Shown one piece after another: positions 55,201 to 63,696 of a stretch of 64,000 nt of DNA. Both the position numbers and the translations under genes were made by a program. Below the pieces are notes generated by a model that saw nothing but the letters and a program-made list of their open reading frames with translations, was not told the DNA's origin and made no database searches. The stretch is from a virus: positions 106,696 through 170,695 of IMG/VR virus record IMGVR_UViG_3300044959_000348. The stretch is one strand, 5' to 3'. The first letter of the stretch is position 1; the number at the start of each line of letters is the position of its first letter.

Positions 55201-58200
55201 TTTTTGAATATTTACAAAATACTCTCTGTTATCGATTTTGCCTCTATGGCCAACAAATCTTTTGAGATAACTGTTGTTTTTATATTTTACATAAAAAGCC
55301 TCAGCTAAACCAGCTTTATTTGTCCAAGAAGTTTGTGTATGCTGTGTATTTTTTCTCACCACAATCTTGACAGACATAGAATTTATAACATCAGAAACAA
55401 TCTTATCATATTCAGCATCTATGTTGTATTCTGAACAAACATTTTTGATATCATCAAATATGTGTTCTACTAAACTAACATATTTATGATAAAAATAGTG
55501 TGAAAAGTTACTGACAGAGTTTTCTGAAATAGGTATTTGATTGCCGTCGTATATCTCTAAGAATTTGATATCCCACAAGGCACTACCCAACTTAAAACCA
55601 TTTTCAACTGGATGCATAAAATCATTTGCTTCTTGTTTTATAACAGCATTTATAAAGTTCTCGTGATAATGTATCATGTCTCTAAAGAATTCAAATGGTT
55701 TATCTCTATAATGCTTTAAATATATTTCATGCAAATCAGTTCTTCTATTTTTCAATGATGCAAATATAGGGACTACATAATGTTTAGAACTAAGTACATA
55801 AACATCTAACACTACCTTATCAAGACCATTTTGACTACGAATAGCATAAATAACTCCAAAAGTCTTAACCTTATCAGGATATGACGACAGCTGTATAACT
55901 TTAGCTTTAGTACTAGTATCATAGACTAACTGGCGAACACAATCATATATGTTTATAGGAACAACAGATATGAATCCATCGCTTGTCGATTTATTGAACT
56001 TGTACGCTCGCTTTTTTATACGCAAAACTTTTTCAGCATACCTAACTAAGTTGGTTGGAACATACTCTGGATTGCTCCTATTCACAGTTGGTGTATAATA
56101 CGCCATGAAAGCACGAGGATATATTCTCGGAGCAAAAAATGAATAATATTGATGGTTTTTGTATTGTATACCTTGCTCAGAAGCTATGTGTAAAGCATTA
56201 TCTATATAGAATTCAATATTTTGGTCTGCAGTAGTGCACGTGCTGCTGGTATCATAATATTTTGTAAGTTCTATTCTCGTCCTATCCATATTGTCAAACA
56301 AAATACCAGAAGATATAGGATACACAGTAACTTTCTTTTCAGAAAAGTAAGAATAACGCATTATCCCAGAATAAGTGACGGGCATAAACACAGAATGCAT
56401 AATGCTGAAGAGAGGATAATCTAAATCTTTTACAAAAGCCACTTTCATATCTTTTATACCAACACCAGAAAGTAAATCATACGTTCCTGGTAGAGCTCGC
56501 AACACATTATTACTAAAAACAGCTCTATTATAGTAACTAAAATAAAATGGCATATTGTATCCACTAAATCCTGACATAGCTCGAAAATAATCAGATGTTT
56601 TGCTATTGTAATCAATAGAATGATAGGTCAGAAAGTCTTGTAAAGCAAATGTGGCCAGAGCTCTTTCAACTAAATTGTTACTGGACAAAAATTGCGATAC
56701 ACTACTTACATAATTAGCATAAAGTGTGGGGTCTACAACATACGTGATAAAACCGTCATACAACTGGTCTACATTTATATGTGTCACATTAGGAGGGCTA
56801 AAAGGCTGCACAGGCAAAAATAATCGAGGATTTCTATTAGATAACGGGTCATACCCACTGTTGAAAGTAGTCACATTCAAAAAATCTACATGTTCTTCAA
56901 AAAGATTCTGCGTGTAATACGCATTATTATAGTTAAATCGCAAAAATAAGTTATTCATATCTAAATGGGTAAAATCATCTATATGATTATCGACAATATA
57001 CAAATATTGGTTTGCAAATTGCGTTTTGTTGGTTTTGTTAGAGTGTGTATAATAGGTATTGTATGGCGAGAATATTTTTACTAACAAATCATCAAATTGA
57101 TTTAGGCGCCAACTTTGGTTTATTTGGAAGTATTCATTATTCAAAGTCAAATATGGTGGTGGAGTGGCAGGCATGAAAAAGAAATAGTCATGATATCCTG
57201 TAAAACGAACCCAAGAACCATTGACGTTGCCGGTATTCCATTTGATATTAGAGAAAGGAGCTATAGTTCCATTATTATTTTGTGGATATTGAGCGTTCAA
57301 GGATAACGGAGATAATAAAAGCAAGCTATAAGAATTATTATTCAAAAAACTACTATAAGTGGAATATAAGGTATTGTAGTTTGGATAGATTCCGTTTCTC
57401 TGTGTATAAGTATAATAATCAAAAGTATCGGAAAACAAAAACTGTGAATTGCGAGCGAGAATATCTTCTTTAGTTATCAATATGTCGTTTGTTTTATTAT
57501 AATAATCTACAAACACATTGTCATTACTAAAAAATGTTCCATTATAAAGCTTATCCATAATGATATATCTGCGATAGTTTGTAAACATCTGTGGTATTAT
57601 AGAAGAACGAGAAAACAAAGAAGAATGATACAAAACATTAGAACGAAACATCCTTATGTTGAATAAGTACATAGGCTTTTGTTCTACAAGTGTTGTCTCT
57701 CCATACATTTTATTAAATACAGTGTCATATGAAAACTGTGAGTCATTATCACCAGCACCTGAAACTAAAAAATTATAATCTTTGTAACTCGCAAGGTTAT
57801 TTCTTATATATTGTAGGCTTATAACCCTAGATTTATTCCAAGAAGATAGAGGAATATGTGCATTAGGAATAGGATAATGCTCTAACATAAAACTCAAAAA
57901 GTCGTAAGATTCATTATCATAATAAGACAAATCACCACTTGGACTGCCATATGCTACGGATAAATGTATATTCTGAAAGTTTCCATATATACCATAAACA
58001 TGATTATCAGAAAACGGAGCTTCGAAACTATTCTGAACATTTTTAGTAGCTGTCATTACATTGTTACCAAATGCACTCACAATAGAATAAGGATATCCTG
58101 ACACAAACATATACGAGTATTTGAAAAAGTGACCGGAAGAATAATCTAAATATTTGCCTACCATTCCAGCGATATACTGTGCGTAATTATCATCAAAAAA

Positions 58201-59136
58201 CGATATCAAATCCATAGTGGTTCTACCCATTCTGCCAGGCAAAGTGGTACTCCTGATAACATTAGTAATCGGAAAATCAACATAACTGCTACATCCAGAC
58301 ACAGAATACATTTTAGAAGTATAACCGGACAATATAAATCCATAGTTCACAAAGGCGCCTGGATTAAATATACCCATGTCATTCCTATAATCCACATCCC
58401 TAAGATACACATTAGAAAAAAACATATCATTTTTCATAACATACTCCAACATATTGTTAGTTGTACTCGACTTATCAAATATCCTTGGATAATAAGTAAC
58501 TAACATCATATCATTAGCGTATCTGGTCGTACTATACATGACAAAACTGCCATTGGGCCTAAAGTAATCAGAAAAAGTATCAAATACACCACTACCACCA
58601 TACACACTGCTCAGCCCAAAGAAATCAGAAGGAGCTGCTGTCACTATTCTCATACTGAAATTGGCAACAGCGGTATCTGAATCTAATCCATGGTTAGCAT
58701 TTGCAACTTGCTTTGCAAAAAACTTATACGTATCATTATCTTGCTCATAATAATCAGGTTCAGATGCTGCATTAGTGAAAACATAAAACTTCTTATTGTT
58801 ATCTGCCGTGTATCCATAAGGAGCATTCACATCACTTACCACATATTCATTCAATATAGCTCTGGGTATAGACACCTCTATATCCTCATAATCTCCCGGT
58901 TCCAAAGTATTGCACATTATACCAGCTAAAACCAAGTGCCATATGTTTGAATTTCTCATGGCATAAGATACATCATCTATATCAACCCTAATCTTGATAT
59001 ACGCACCATCTCTATAACTGCCATTTGTGTTGTAGTTGCTTATAATAGTAGGCAAAGAAGCGGCACTATGTGTCAATAAATCCCCTATTCTGGTTTTTGT
59101 TTTGCACAACAAATCCAATATAGTGCCATTAATCAT
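49204..59136 (-). CDS. Giant unknown virion-type protein, 3310 aa
   Basis: A single unbroken frame of 9.9 kb. Composition is dominated by Tyr, Asn, Phe, Ser and Asp with many aromatic strand-like pieces (YYYYKWNSNVKNEYLYKLYK, FQYKYYGYFS); there are few long helices, no coiled coil, no membrane segments and no nucleotide-binding or DxDGD polymerase motif that I can see. This argues against a tape measure, which is normally helical, and favours a long fibre, whisker or outer-tail protein. No internal tandem repeat is obvious by eye. It lies between the 446-aa gene and the 643-aa beta protein. ATG 59136 is 9 nt after TACAAT. Confidence 0.82.
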   Translation of the reverse strand: MINGTILDLLCKTKTRIGDLLTHSAASLPTIISNYNTNGSYRDGAYIKIRVDIDDVSYAMRNSNIWHLVLAGIMCNTLEPGDYEDIEVSIPRAILNEYVVSDVNAPYGYTADNNKKFYVFTNAASEPDYYEQDNDTYKFFAKQVANANHGLDSDTAVANFSMRIVTAAPSDFFGLSSVYGGSGVFDTFSDYFRPNGSFVMYSTTRYANDMMLVTYYPRIFDKSSTTNNMLEYVMKNDMFFSNVYLRDVDYRNDMGIFNPGAFVNYGFILSGYTSKMYSVSGCSSYVDFPITNVIRSTTLPGRMGRTTMDLISFFDDNYAQYIAGMVGKYLDYSSGHFFKYSYMFVSGYPYSIVSAFGNNVMTATKNVQNSFEAPFSDNHVYGIYGNFQNIHLSVAYGSPSGDLSYYDNESYDFLSFMLEHYPIPNAHIPLSSWNKSRVISLQYIRNNLASYKDYNFLVSGAGDNDSQFSYDTVFNKMYGETTLVEQKPMYLFNIRMFRSNVLYHSSLFSRSSIIPQMFTNYRRYIIMDKLYNGTFFSNDNVFVDYYNKTNDILITKEDILARNSQFLFSDTFDYYTYTQRNGIYPNYNTLYSTYSSFLNNNSYSLLLLSPLSLNAQYPQNNNGTIAPFSNIKWNTGNVNGSWVRFTGYHDYFFFMPATPPPYLTLNNEYFQINQSWRLNQFDDLLVKIFSPYNTYYTHSNKTNKTQFANQYLYIVDNHIDDFTHLDMNNLFLRFNYNNAYYTQNLFEEHVDFLNVTTFNSGYDPLSNRNPRLFLPVQPFSPPNVTHINVDQLYDGFITYVVDPTLYANYVSSVSQFLSSNNLVERALATFALQDFLTYHSIDYNSKTSDYFRAMSGFSGYNMPFYFSYYNRAVFSNNVLRALPGTYDLLSGVGIKDMKVAFVKDLDYPLFSIMHSVFMPVTYSGIMRYSYFSEKKVTVYPISSGILFDNMDRTRIELTKYYDTSSTCTTADQNIEFYIDNALHIASEQGIQYKNHQYYSFFAPRIYPRAFMAYYTPTVNRSNPEYVPTNLVRYAEKVLRIKKRAYKFNKSTSDGFISVVPINIYDCVRQLVYDTSTKAKVIQLSSYPDKVKTFGVIYAIRSQNGLDKVVLDVYVLSSKHYVVPIFASLKNRRTDLHEIYLKHYRDKPFEFFRDMIHYHENFINAVIKQEANDFMHPVENGFKLGSALWDIKFLEIYDGNQIPISENSVSNFSHYFYHKYVSLVEHIFDDIKNVCSEYNIDAEYDKIVSDVINSMSVKIVVRKNTQHTQTSWTNKAGLAEAFYVKYKNNSYLKRFVGHRGKIDNREYFVNIQKTYAPVVTPGAPMSYGKFGYILHNAQTAQNNNIITSYRPNKSYAVYTDKKYDTDRSNQYSSEYTRIIDRVVFQLESDVAYTRKMLVKDHNILGTEAAISNNDASTNDVGYLISMNQAKVSNSFTHNTDRSKEPLFLVQNLENSKSFVMLFTKNRSKNPYAGFHYMHKSMSISSMMYNFMSLDAIRGIPNTQILANHYTQTLGWFISKLGNNYNYPLVKRIGTGLLDFRNDTPITVTANIMNPIAPFVQDYKTVMPNVYAKIMMPRLPMYISQRFYTDELRGFVVKKIKSIEYTPRAERKTILQNYTFTLSYDWKQRNQDVFQFISQNNDERFFEKYTNITPLRVNNGEFEHIRDYYASYHINDFAIKEVEEVGRVYGRIPFPKTNQVLATDSLFYAFYRERTEDDTYVLNNYIPITHRHDGNKMLKYVNINNSTDPSFNVIYNNIQRIDRSSFSYEMQSNSVVLANSGLVEPYNMNALVLFANFVPMFPIFEEVGVNDYDYHGIENLHNNTLVVRNGWRFGEPPIGFPLGSSRFVQSYLVTQYPMVYSKYADGTYEPIVDVLRHYMPMEHMFCHQLFTLFINTEPLKQNVGNGQLSNSITEFYPYAFLNTIFETKNRYNVFAPQAQSYVFIVHPFKQKFRAHLEQMRDRHGKNRVSILDPNQNQQIYSKAFALSQTFVTDTINYPSVNIQVLSSPNRNDVLYHGGIFDYSPQQITEIKKFLLSGCDAVFINTVENTNEENSTNTGSSFISSFLSFSKTGINTSALVQVPSPDVYDCNKRIDLLRFYTESFFSLDKITVSTSYYKKISLQIGVNIGNNIFESGSTTTTEIETPVVTSLSRLNKASYEFMAPGCILLNDLSSGIKQSFINPFSQFAEKDYDVYSQFYIFASHPTARYSLDFHYFLTDEVDERLFDTVFGQGTYTEASFKEAVDRKTFKEHYYMGAPFGGKSLLLAQSDTYFIYNRIIDLFEAGYYSDWDYSVSEIELPLGEDAYASIGIIPIGTDITFGYYMSPVGSIIARNYSSKWDKYYGEYALPTMTKVNVNNNWNDIFAFANSPVLYSYHALDAMPPIRTGYMFDDNGDYKEMHAVPLNYMMSQEVHQKHTVKGNQRLIDKSLGQMIYYLYFSGNKTYKDYFEEMIQKIKHLGNFMGTRNALSNWLGTVSPSFKVIYETHDLFDIAKNNMLIKNTLTASDFNYFSYYYYKWNSNVKNEYLYKLYKSLSNVLPHQFKRLVYDIIHDANAVDMVINKLSFISNPISSALYYDARSYITHMSYDLSQGDNAILDDTDGWVNTNKLFTIGKHLYRVADSVVTGFHFPNLPLYGFENNKSQTGTYIEIYKQTLSPYSTSTADDASRYKKYLKSVLENNYIVPWLKPNNLTTDNEFIYNMLDSYTLNIVNADDYDNNKIDISPRFYTKFRPSIYTTSEFISPGTYLPFVDNNIQEPNSYRVNPSLFFVNHSFQQTMFNRPVYMYYNFDEKSRWLGISSDNSVDAVIKATNISGLLANRMYFVYFNSFDFIQYKYYGYFSPSLSIYTGYVPNEVYLVSYELHTYSDGSCPPVNNTNHQLIPVTNSSNIFQDSSRSNISVSLWAFTSHKSTPFIHNISTNPLYLSESSYSLLLYRSKISFGLFEPIANIYAAPENILNQHVALSSIKLIYHDLNLTDTIIYHDLLCYKSFVKYYIIYDTLQPTSLISVPYDDTCGVIIQSLSEPKIIPQSKLQFIRTTTFSTIQDNIIKDISIILNYALGRRASSKIHGQIAGSESIFDYIPRFVYYRYNPAYMGTNHPNLGLVSMYYFFYPQTFLTRTYSLFNMLDPWGYDAGANVLKHGHIITHGGYPWYEAQIFDYILCNGFAYKAVDVQTDKEELYVFACPHPNYVLFSDDGYYKMKRGTDNVIEEYMPDMLYTAPPFYGIKKVEYTYQNRQVSLRPGQKYIKYRDESTATVSFESMFEMLCFPQISFPANFITDHDFDYEYSWTHNTNGGVYACFTEPTIESMVVQTDVA

Positions 59137-59145
59137 AGTGCCAAA

Positions 59146-59151
59146 ATTGTA
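59146..59151 (-). promoter_or_regulatory. Promoter box for the 3310-aa gene
   Basis: TACAAT, 9 nt, ATG 59136; looser than most. Confidence 0.45.
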
Positions 59152-59169
59152 CTAAAAACACACGAAAAA

Positions 59170-60510
59170 CTAAATGCACTGACCTCGCAATATGTTATCT
59201 ATGGAACACCACAACACATAACCATTAGGTATAAAGGAAAACGTCTTAAAAAACAAAAACATGCCATCTGTAAAATCTTGATAATCTAAATAGTGCATTA
59301 AACGAACATAATCTTCATTATAGCTAACCACTCTTTTGATATCACTTATACTTGCACTGCCACTCATTATAAAAGCAAATATAGCTGCAATCTTGGTATA
59401 AACCTTATATGATAAATGCAAATGATTATGATGTTTCAGCAACATAGATCTCAATATTTCTAAAAAAACCAAAATCTTATGCTGTTCTTCAGCATCTAAC
59501 TTATTATAGGCTTTACAATTCTGTACTATTATATTATTGTAATCTATGTACTCGTATTTATATTCTCCAAATAAATCATGAAAATTCTTTATTTCCAAAT
59601 GTGCTTCTCCTAACTGATAAGTTTCAGAGACATTGTTGATAAGATAGAAGTACAAAAATACATTGGAAAGCACCATTTTAGTCTCTTCAATAATCTCTTT
59701 ACTCTGCTTTTCTATAAGTGTCTTGATAATGCTATGAACATATATGCTGGTGTTACAAAGATACAAAGAAACAAATGGCAAATATACACTTTCCTTTGTT
59801 ATCATACTAACCACATCATCAAAATCATGAATGGATATGTTGTGTTTATGTAATACATTTCTAACAATATACATAAATAAATGTGCATTCACCGGCACCT
59901 TTTCCTTGACATCATAATAGTATCTAAACATACTTATCAAATCATACAAACTGGATATCTTGTTGTACAACTGAACCTCCAGCTCTTCTTGTCCGTCTAT
60001 ATCAAAAATATTGTTGAAAACCTTAGATATTGTTTTAGTATCGTGAAACAAAATATCGTTTACAAAAGAATCATAGTCGTTCTGAAATTGAATAAATATA
60101 TCATAATCCTTCTCCGTCATAAACACAGGAATAAAATCAGCAAGATATATCGTATTATTCATAACATCACAGAACGACAAAGTAAAGCTGTCTCGATTAT
60201 GTAAGATACAAAGATTAACTACGTAGTTTAGATTATAAGCCACGGTGGCATCATCGATATAATGAGACAAAGGAATAAATGATTTTTCACAAACATTCAC
60301 ATCAGATTTCAAATACACTTCTGCTCCACTTTCTACCTTTTGGACGCTAACTACAACTGGAACAAAAACTTGCTTGTTAGCGTTGTTTGGAATATTTTTA
60401 ATTGCGTCAGATTCACTTTCTGCAATAATATGCGCCATTTTTTTATGCATACCGGACATAATCATTATAAACTGTGAAAAAAGAGCACTATTATTGACTA
60501 AACTTGCCAT
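59170..60510 (-). CDS. Unknown protein, 446 aa
   Basis: Helical and rich in Ile, His, Tyr and Asp (MIMSGMHKKMAHIIAESESD; HHNHLHLSYKVYTKIAAIF). No motif is recognised. I start at ATG 60510 (7 nt after CATAAT, with TTCGG upstream); a GTG two codons earlier is also in frame. Position between the tube-like 1043-aa protein and the giant protein suggests a tail or baseplate assembly role or a chaperone for one of these large proteins. Confidence 0.7.
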   Translation of the reverse strand: MASLVNNSALFSQFIMIMSGMHKKMAHIIAESESDAIKNIPNNANKQVFVPVVVSVQKVESGAEVYLKSDVNVCEKSFIPLSHYIDDATVAYNLNYVVNLCILHNRDSFTLSFCDVMNNTIYLADFIPVFMTEKDYDIFIQFQNDYDSFVNDILFHDTKTISKVFNNIFDIDGQEELEVQLYNKISSLYDLISMFRYYYDVKEKVPVNAHLFMYIVRNVLHKHNISIHDFDDVVSMITKESVYLPFVSLYLCNTSIYVHSIIKTLIEKQSKEIIEETKMVLSNVFLYFYLINNVSETYQLGEAHLEIKNFHDLFGEYKYEYIDYNNIIVQNCKAYNKLDAEEQHKILVFLEILRSMLLKHHNHLHLSYKVYTKIAAIFAFIMSGSASISDIKRVVSYNEDYVRLMHYLDYQDFTDGMFLFFKTFSFIPNGYVLWCSIDNILRGQCI

Positions 60511-60517
60511 ATTCACA

Positions 60518-60535
60518 ATTATGCATGATACCGAA
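60518..60535 (-). promoter_or_regulatory. Promoter with TTCGG for gene 59170-60510
   Basis: TTCGG, 7 nt, CATAAT, 7 nt, ATG 60510. Confidence 0.65.
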
Positions 60536-60552
60536 AAATTTGCATATTTTCA

Positions 60553-63500
60553 CTACTTTTTCAATACAAAACTATACGGGTTATAATGTCCTCTTGTATT
60601 GATGTAAGGTGCTCCTCTACTTGTCTCTAAAAGTCCACTCGTATATACATTGGTAAGAGAAGTATTTATCATTTGGCTACCATATATTCTGGCAATAGAT
60701 TTGTCTTTTGAAGAAGCAATAACATTTGCCATATTCCCTGTTGTAGCATCTGTGTCGTTTAATATAGTCAAAGGCATGAGTGGCTGAGTGCCATACCAAT
60801 TAGCTAAATATTTTAGTATATTTTGCGTTTGTGTATTTATATCATTTAATCCTGTTATTCTTTCAAAGCGATTATGTTCAACAAAACTACCCGTCATATG
60901 CTTATATGTGCCCAAGTCTTCATCATTGGTACTTGGCAATGAAACTACCTCATTATCGCCTAGACAATACAAAAACCCAATGACACTAAACTCAATAGAT
61001 ATTGTATGCTCTTTCAAAAATTCGTCGGCATTATATTCTAAATAAATCATACTAATGTTTTTAGGAACCACCACATAACTCACTAAATCTTCGATCATAC
61101 CATAAGGACTCATTACAATAATGTCTAATATAAAAGATATATCAAATGGTGGTCTGGCACTGCCTTTATAAAATGCTATTTTTTGATACCTATTGAAATA
61201 ATGGTAAAGATCTCTATACGCATTATCATATATCTCTAAACGTATGTTAGGTATGTAAACACCTTCCCATTTTATAGGTATTTCTATTCTATATGCCCCC
61301 ATGTTTATGGTGTCAGTTTCCAGCTCAGAGAAAGACACTTCTAAAGATTTCAATGGCAAAACATCCGTAAAAATACTTATATATCTGTTATACGGATAAG
61401 ATCTAGACGATTCTATATCTTCTACATTAAAACCTCTATCCTTAAGAAACTGCACAAATTCTGGGTCAGAAAAAGTATCATAAACATATCGAGCAGGCAA
61501 AGGTTCAAAATATAAAGTAGTGGGCTCCAAAGAAGCAATAACATAATGTGAAGTTGCTATATCTTCATTCATAAAATATTCTCGTAATAAATCCATGTTT
61601 TTGGCCATCAGTAAAGTAACAGGATTTAATAAACTTGCTATTCTTCCTCCTTGATTATTATGTTCTCCTGACATAATATCTCTCAGAAGATTTGTGCGCT
61701 CACTCTTTCCAATCTCATTATCGACCGGAAACATTATAGAATGCAAATCATTGCCTTCAATAGGAAGCATTGCTTTGGTCAGCAATCTAAATAACCTTTC
61801 AGCTGTTGTTATATCTTTTGTTTTATCATACTGTTCAATCATGTGTTTTGTTATACTGAACCTATACGGGTTTATATCGTTTTTAACCTCTTCTATCTTG
61901 GCATCAACATAATCTTCGTACGAATCGTACTTGGTTTTGATAAATTGCATAAAAAACTCAAACAAAGTTCTTGGTGGTTTATTGCTACTCGTAGTATTAT
62001 CACTATATAACGAAGATAATGACAATGAAGATGCTACCTGCTTTAAAGTATTTGTGTCGTTTTGTATCATAACGTATTTTACATACTCATAAAACTCCTG
62101 CAAGAATTCGTCACTATTTATTCTTTCTATTGCTATTTTATCTCCAAAAACTTTTCTCACCCACCTTTCACCCATAGAATTAACTAAATAACTGAAAACA
62201 CCAAATGGCAATAAAATCGCATCAGAGCTAGCATCTGGGTTGTCTCCTGGCGCATCGTATAAAGGTATTACACTATATCCATCGTACAGAGGCGCATTGA
62301 GCATGTAATAGTAATAGCTAATGGTTAACTGATTTTTCAGATTCTGTGACAAGCCATTAGCATATAGAAATTTGGGTTTTAAATCTTGGGTGAGCAAATC
62401 TACATAATATGAATTCATATTATTCACTATTTGTGCAGCAAAATCATAGGCCATTATCCTATTGACTAAAAGACTCTCACTATCATTTTCATCTGTGTCT
62501 TTCACATTTAGGTATTTTTCTATTGTTTCTCTAAACAAAGTAGTAGCATCAATATACATCTGTATCTGCGTATCAAGAGCATTTGTGCCACCGGATATAG
62601 TTCCAAATAGTTCTGGATTAGAATTAGGGCTGCTTTTATCTACACTTAGTCCTAAGTTGCCTGCGCCATGGATACTCGCCAAATTGTTTGGATTTTGGTT
62701 ATTAACTAAACTGCTGCTAAGTATATTTATAAAAGTACTACTGGATATAGCAGAAACAACATTATTTGTATAAAACTCTACATTATACACAACACCTAAT
62801 GGGTCTTGCAAAGCTTTACTGACGGCATCAACTACAGATAAATTCGCGGGCTCATATACATTTGGAGTATCTAAGTGTATTTCATCATCATCATAGTCAT
62901 CATCAGGCGTAGCAGCCAACTGATCTTCTAATGCTCTGGCACTTGCAATCAATTTATCTATAACAAAATCTTCAGCTGTGTCAACAACATAACTGATTTC
63001 TTTGTTTATAGCAGTTTCTACTTTTTGTTGAACATTAGATATAGCTTTACCTACTGCTGTTTGAGGCGTTCTATTTGCCTTTTCATCAAATATTTTTATA
63101 CCACCATACTTTCTCCTTTTCTGTTTTTTTACACGAATGGAACCTACTTTATCGTACAAAAACTGAATAATCTGACGCCGTATTCTGCTTTTCGCTGTTT
63201 TAGAAAGCCGTGGAGTTATTATAATAGCAAAACCATAAGGAGAGTTTGGATTCCTTACCACTTTCACCCATCCCTGCGTGCGTTTTTCTATGTTGTAATA
63301 CTTTTGCAAATACAATAAAGTTGCATCTCGTAAATCTGCCACCGCTGCTCTTTTGACAAGCATCCATAATTGGCTAAATATTGCCTTAAAATCTACATTT
63401 TCACCTGACAGAATGTCCAATATGGCATCCATCAATACATTAAATCCTACACATGCAGCATTATATGTGTTAGGTAGCAACTGATATGCAGCCCAAACCA

Positions 63501-63684
63501 AATCCGTTCCTAAAAACTGTGCGGCATTGAAGTCTAACTGTATTACATCATGTTGATTTAACTGTATTTCTCTATACACGGTAGGCACACACATAATTCC
63601 AGTAGGGATTACTGGCAAAACATTTGGACCACCATCATCATACATTGGTACAACAAATTTTATGTCTACATAAGGACACGACAT
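60553..63684 (-). CDS. Large tail protein with C-terminal tail-tube-like domain, 1043 aa
   Basis: Start at ATG 63684 (6 nt after CATAAT); an in-frame start 36 nt upstream would overlap the promoter. Residues ~775-909 follow the tail-tube fold of T4 gp19/gp48/gp54: AYRIEIPIKWEGVYIPNIRL, a helix DNAYRDLYHYFNRYQ, strands PPFDISFILDIIVMSPYG, then SYVVVPKNISMIYLEYNADE and HTISIEFSVIGFLYC, i.e. Y-P-x-x-I-x-x-I-x-L-x-Y-x-x-x-x-E-x-x-I-x-F. The N-terminal 770 residues contain a basic stretch (RVKKQKRRKYGG ~200), an acidic patch (DDDYDDDEIHLD) and helical regions. It may be a baseplate-tube adaptor or a scaffolded tube protein; the fold call is by pattern only. Confidence 0.62.
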   Translation of the reverse strand: MSCPYVDIKFVVPMYDDGGPNVLPVIPTGIMCVPTVYREIQLNQHDVIQLDFNAAQFLGTDLVWAAYQLLPNTYNAACVGFNVLMDAILDILSGENVDFKAIFSQLWMLVKRAAVADLRDATLLYLQKYYNIEKRTQGWVKVVRNPNSPYGFAIIITPRLSKTAKSRIRRQIIQFLYDKVGSIRVKKQKRRKYGGIKIFDEKANRTPQTAVGKAISNVQQKVETAINKEISYVVDTAEDFVIDKLIASARALEDQLAATPDDDYDDDEIHLDTPNVYEPANLSVVDAVSKALQDPLGVVYNVEFYTNNVVSAISSSTFINILSSSLVNNQNPNNLASIHGAGNLGLSVDKSSPNSNPELFGTISGGTNALDTQIQMYIDATTLFRETIEKYLNVKDTDENDSESLLVNRIMAYDFAAQIVNNMNSYYVDLLTQDLKPKFLYANGLSQNLKNQLTISYYYYMLNAPLYDGYSVIPLYDAPGDNPDASSDAILLPFGVFSYLVNSMGERWVRKVFGDKIAIERINSDEFLQEFYEYVKYVMIQNDTNTLKQVASSLSLSSLYSDNTTSSNKPPRTLFEFFMQFIKTKYDSYEDYVDAKIEEVKNDINPYRFSITKHMIEQYDKTKDITTAERLFRLLTKAMLPIEGNDLHSIMFPVDNEIGKSERTNLLRDIMSGEHNNQGGRIASLLNPVTLLMAKNMDLLREYFMNEDIATSHYVIASLEPTTLYFEPLPARYVYDTFSDPEFVQFLKDRGFNVEDIESSRSYPYNRYISIFTDVLPLKSLEVSFSELETDTINMGAYRIEIPIKWEGVYIPNIRLEIYDNAYRDLYHYFNRYQKIAFYKGSARPPFDISFILDIIVMSPYGMIEDLVSYVVVPKNISMIYLEYNADEFLKEHTISIEFSVIGFLYCLGDNEVVSLPSTNDEDLGTYKHMTGSFVEHNRFERITGLNDINTQTQNILKYLANWYGTQPLMPLTILNDTDATTGNMANVIASSKDKSIARIYGSQMINTSLTNVYTSGLLETSRGAPYINTRGHYNPYSFVLKK

Positions 63685-63690
63685 ATTACA

Positions 63691-63696
63691 ATTATG
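63691..63696 (-). promoter_or_regulatory. Leaderless-type promoter for gene 60553-63684
   Basis: CATAAT, 6 nt, ATG 63684; it lies inside the 20 nt that flank element D's scaffold, and CGG stands 7 nt upstream of the box. Confidence 0.7.

Noticed and set aside
49204-59136. Giant protein as tape measure or as a virion RNA polymerase of crAss-like phages
   Set aside because: It lacks long helices or coiled coil and no DxDGD-type catalytic motif was found on reading the sequence.
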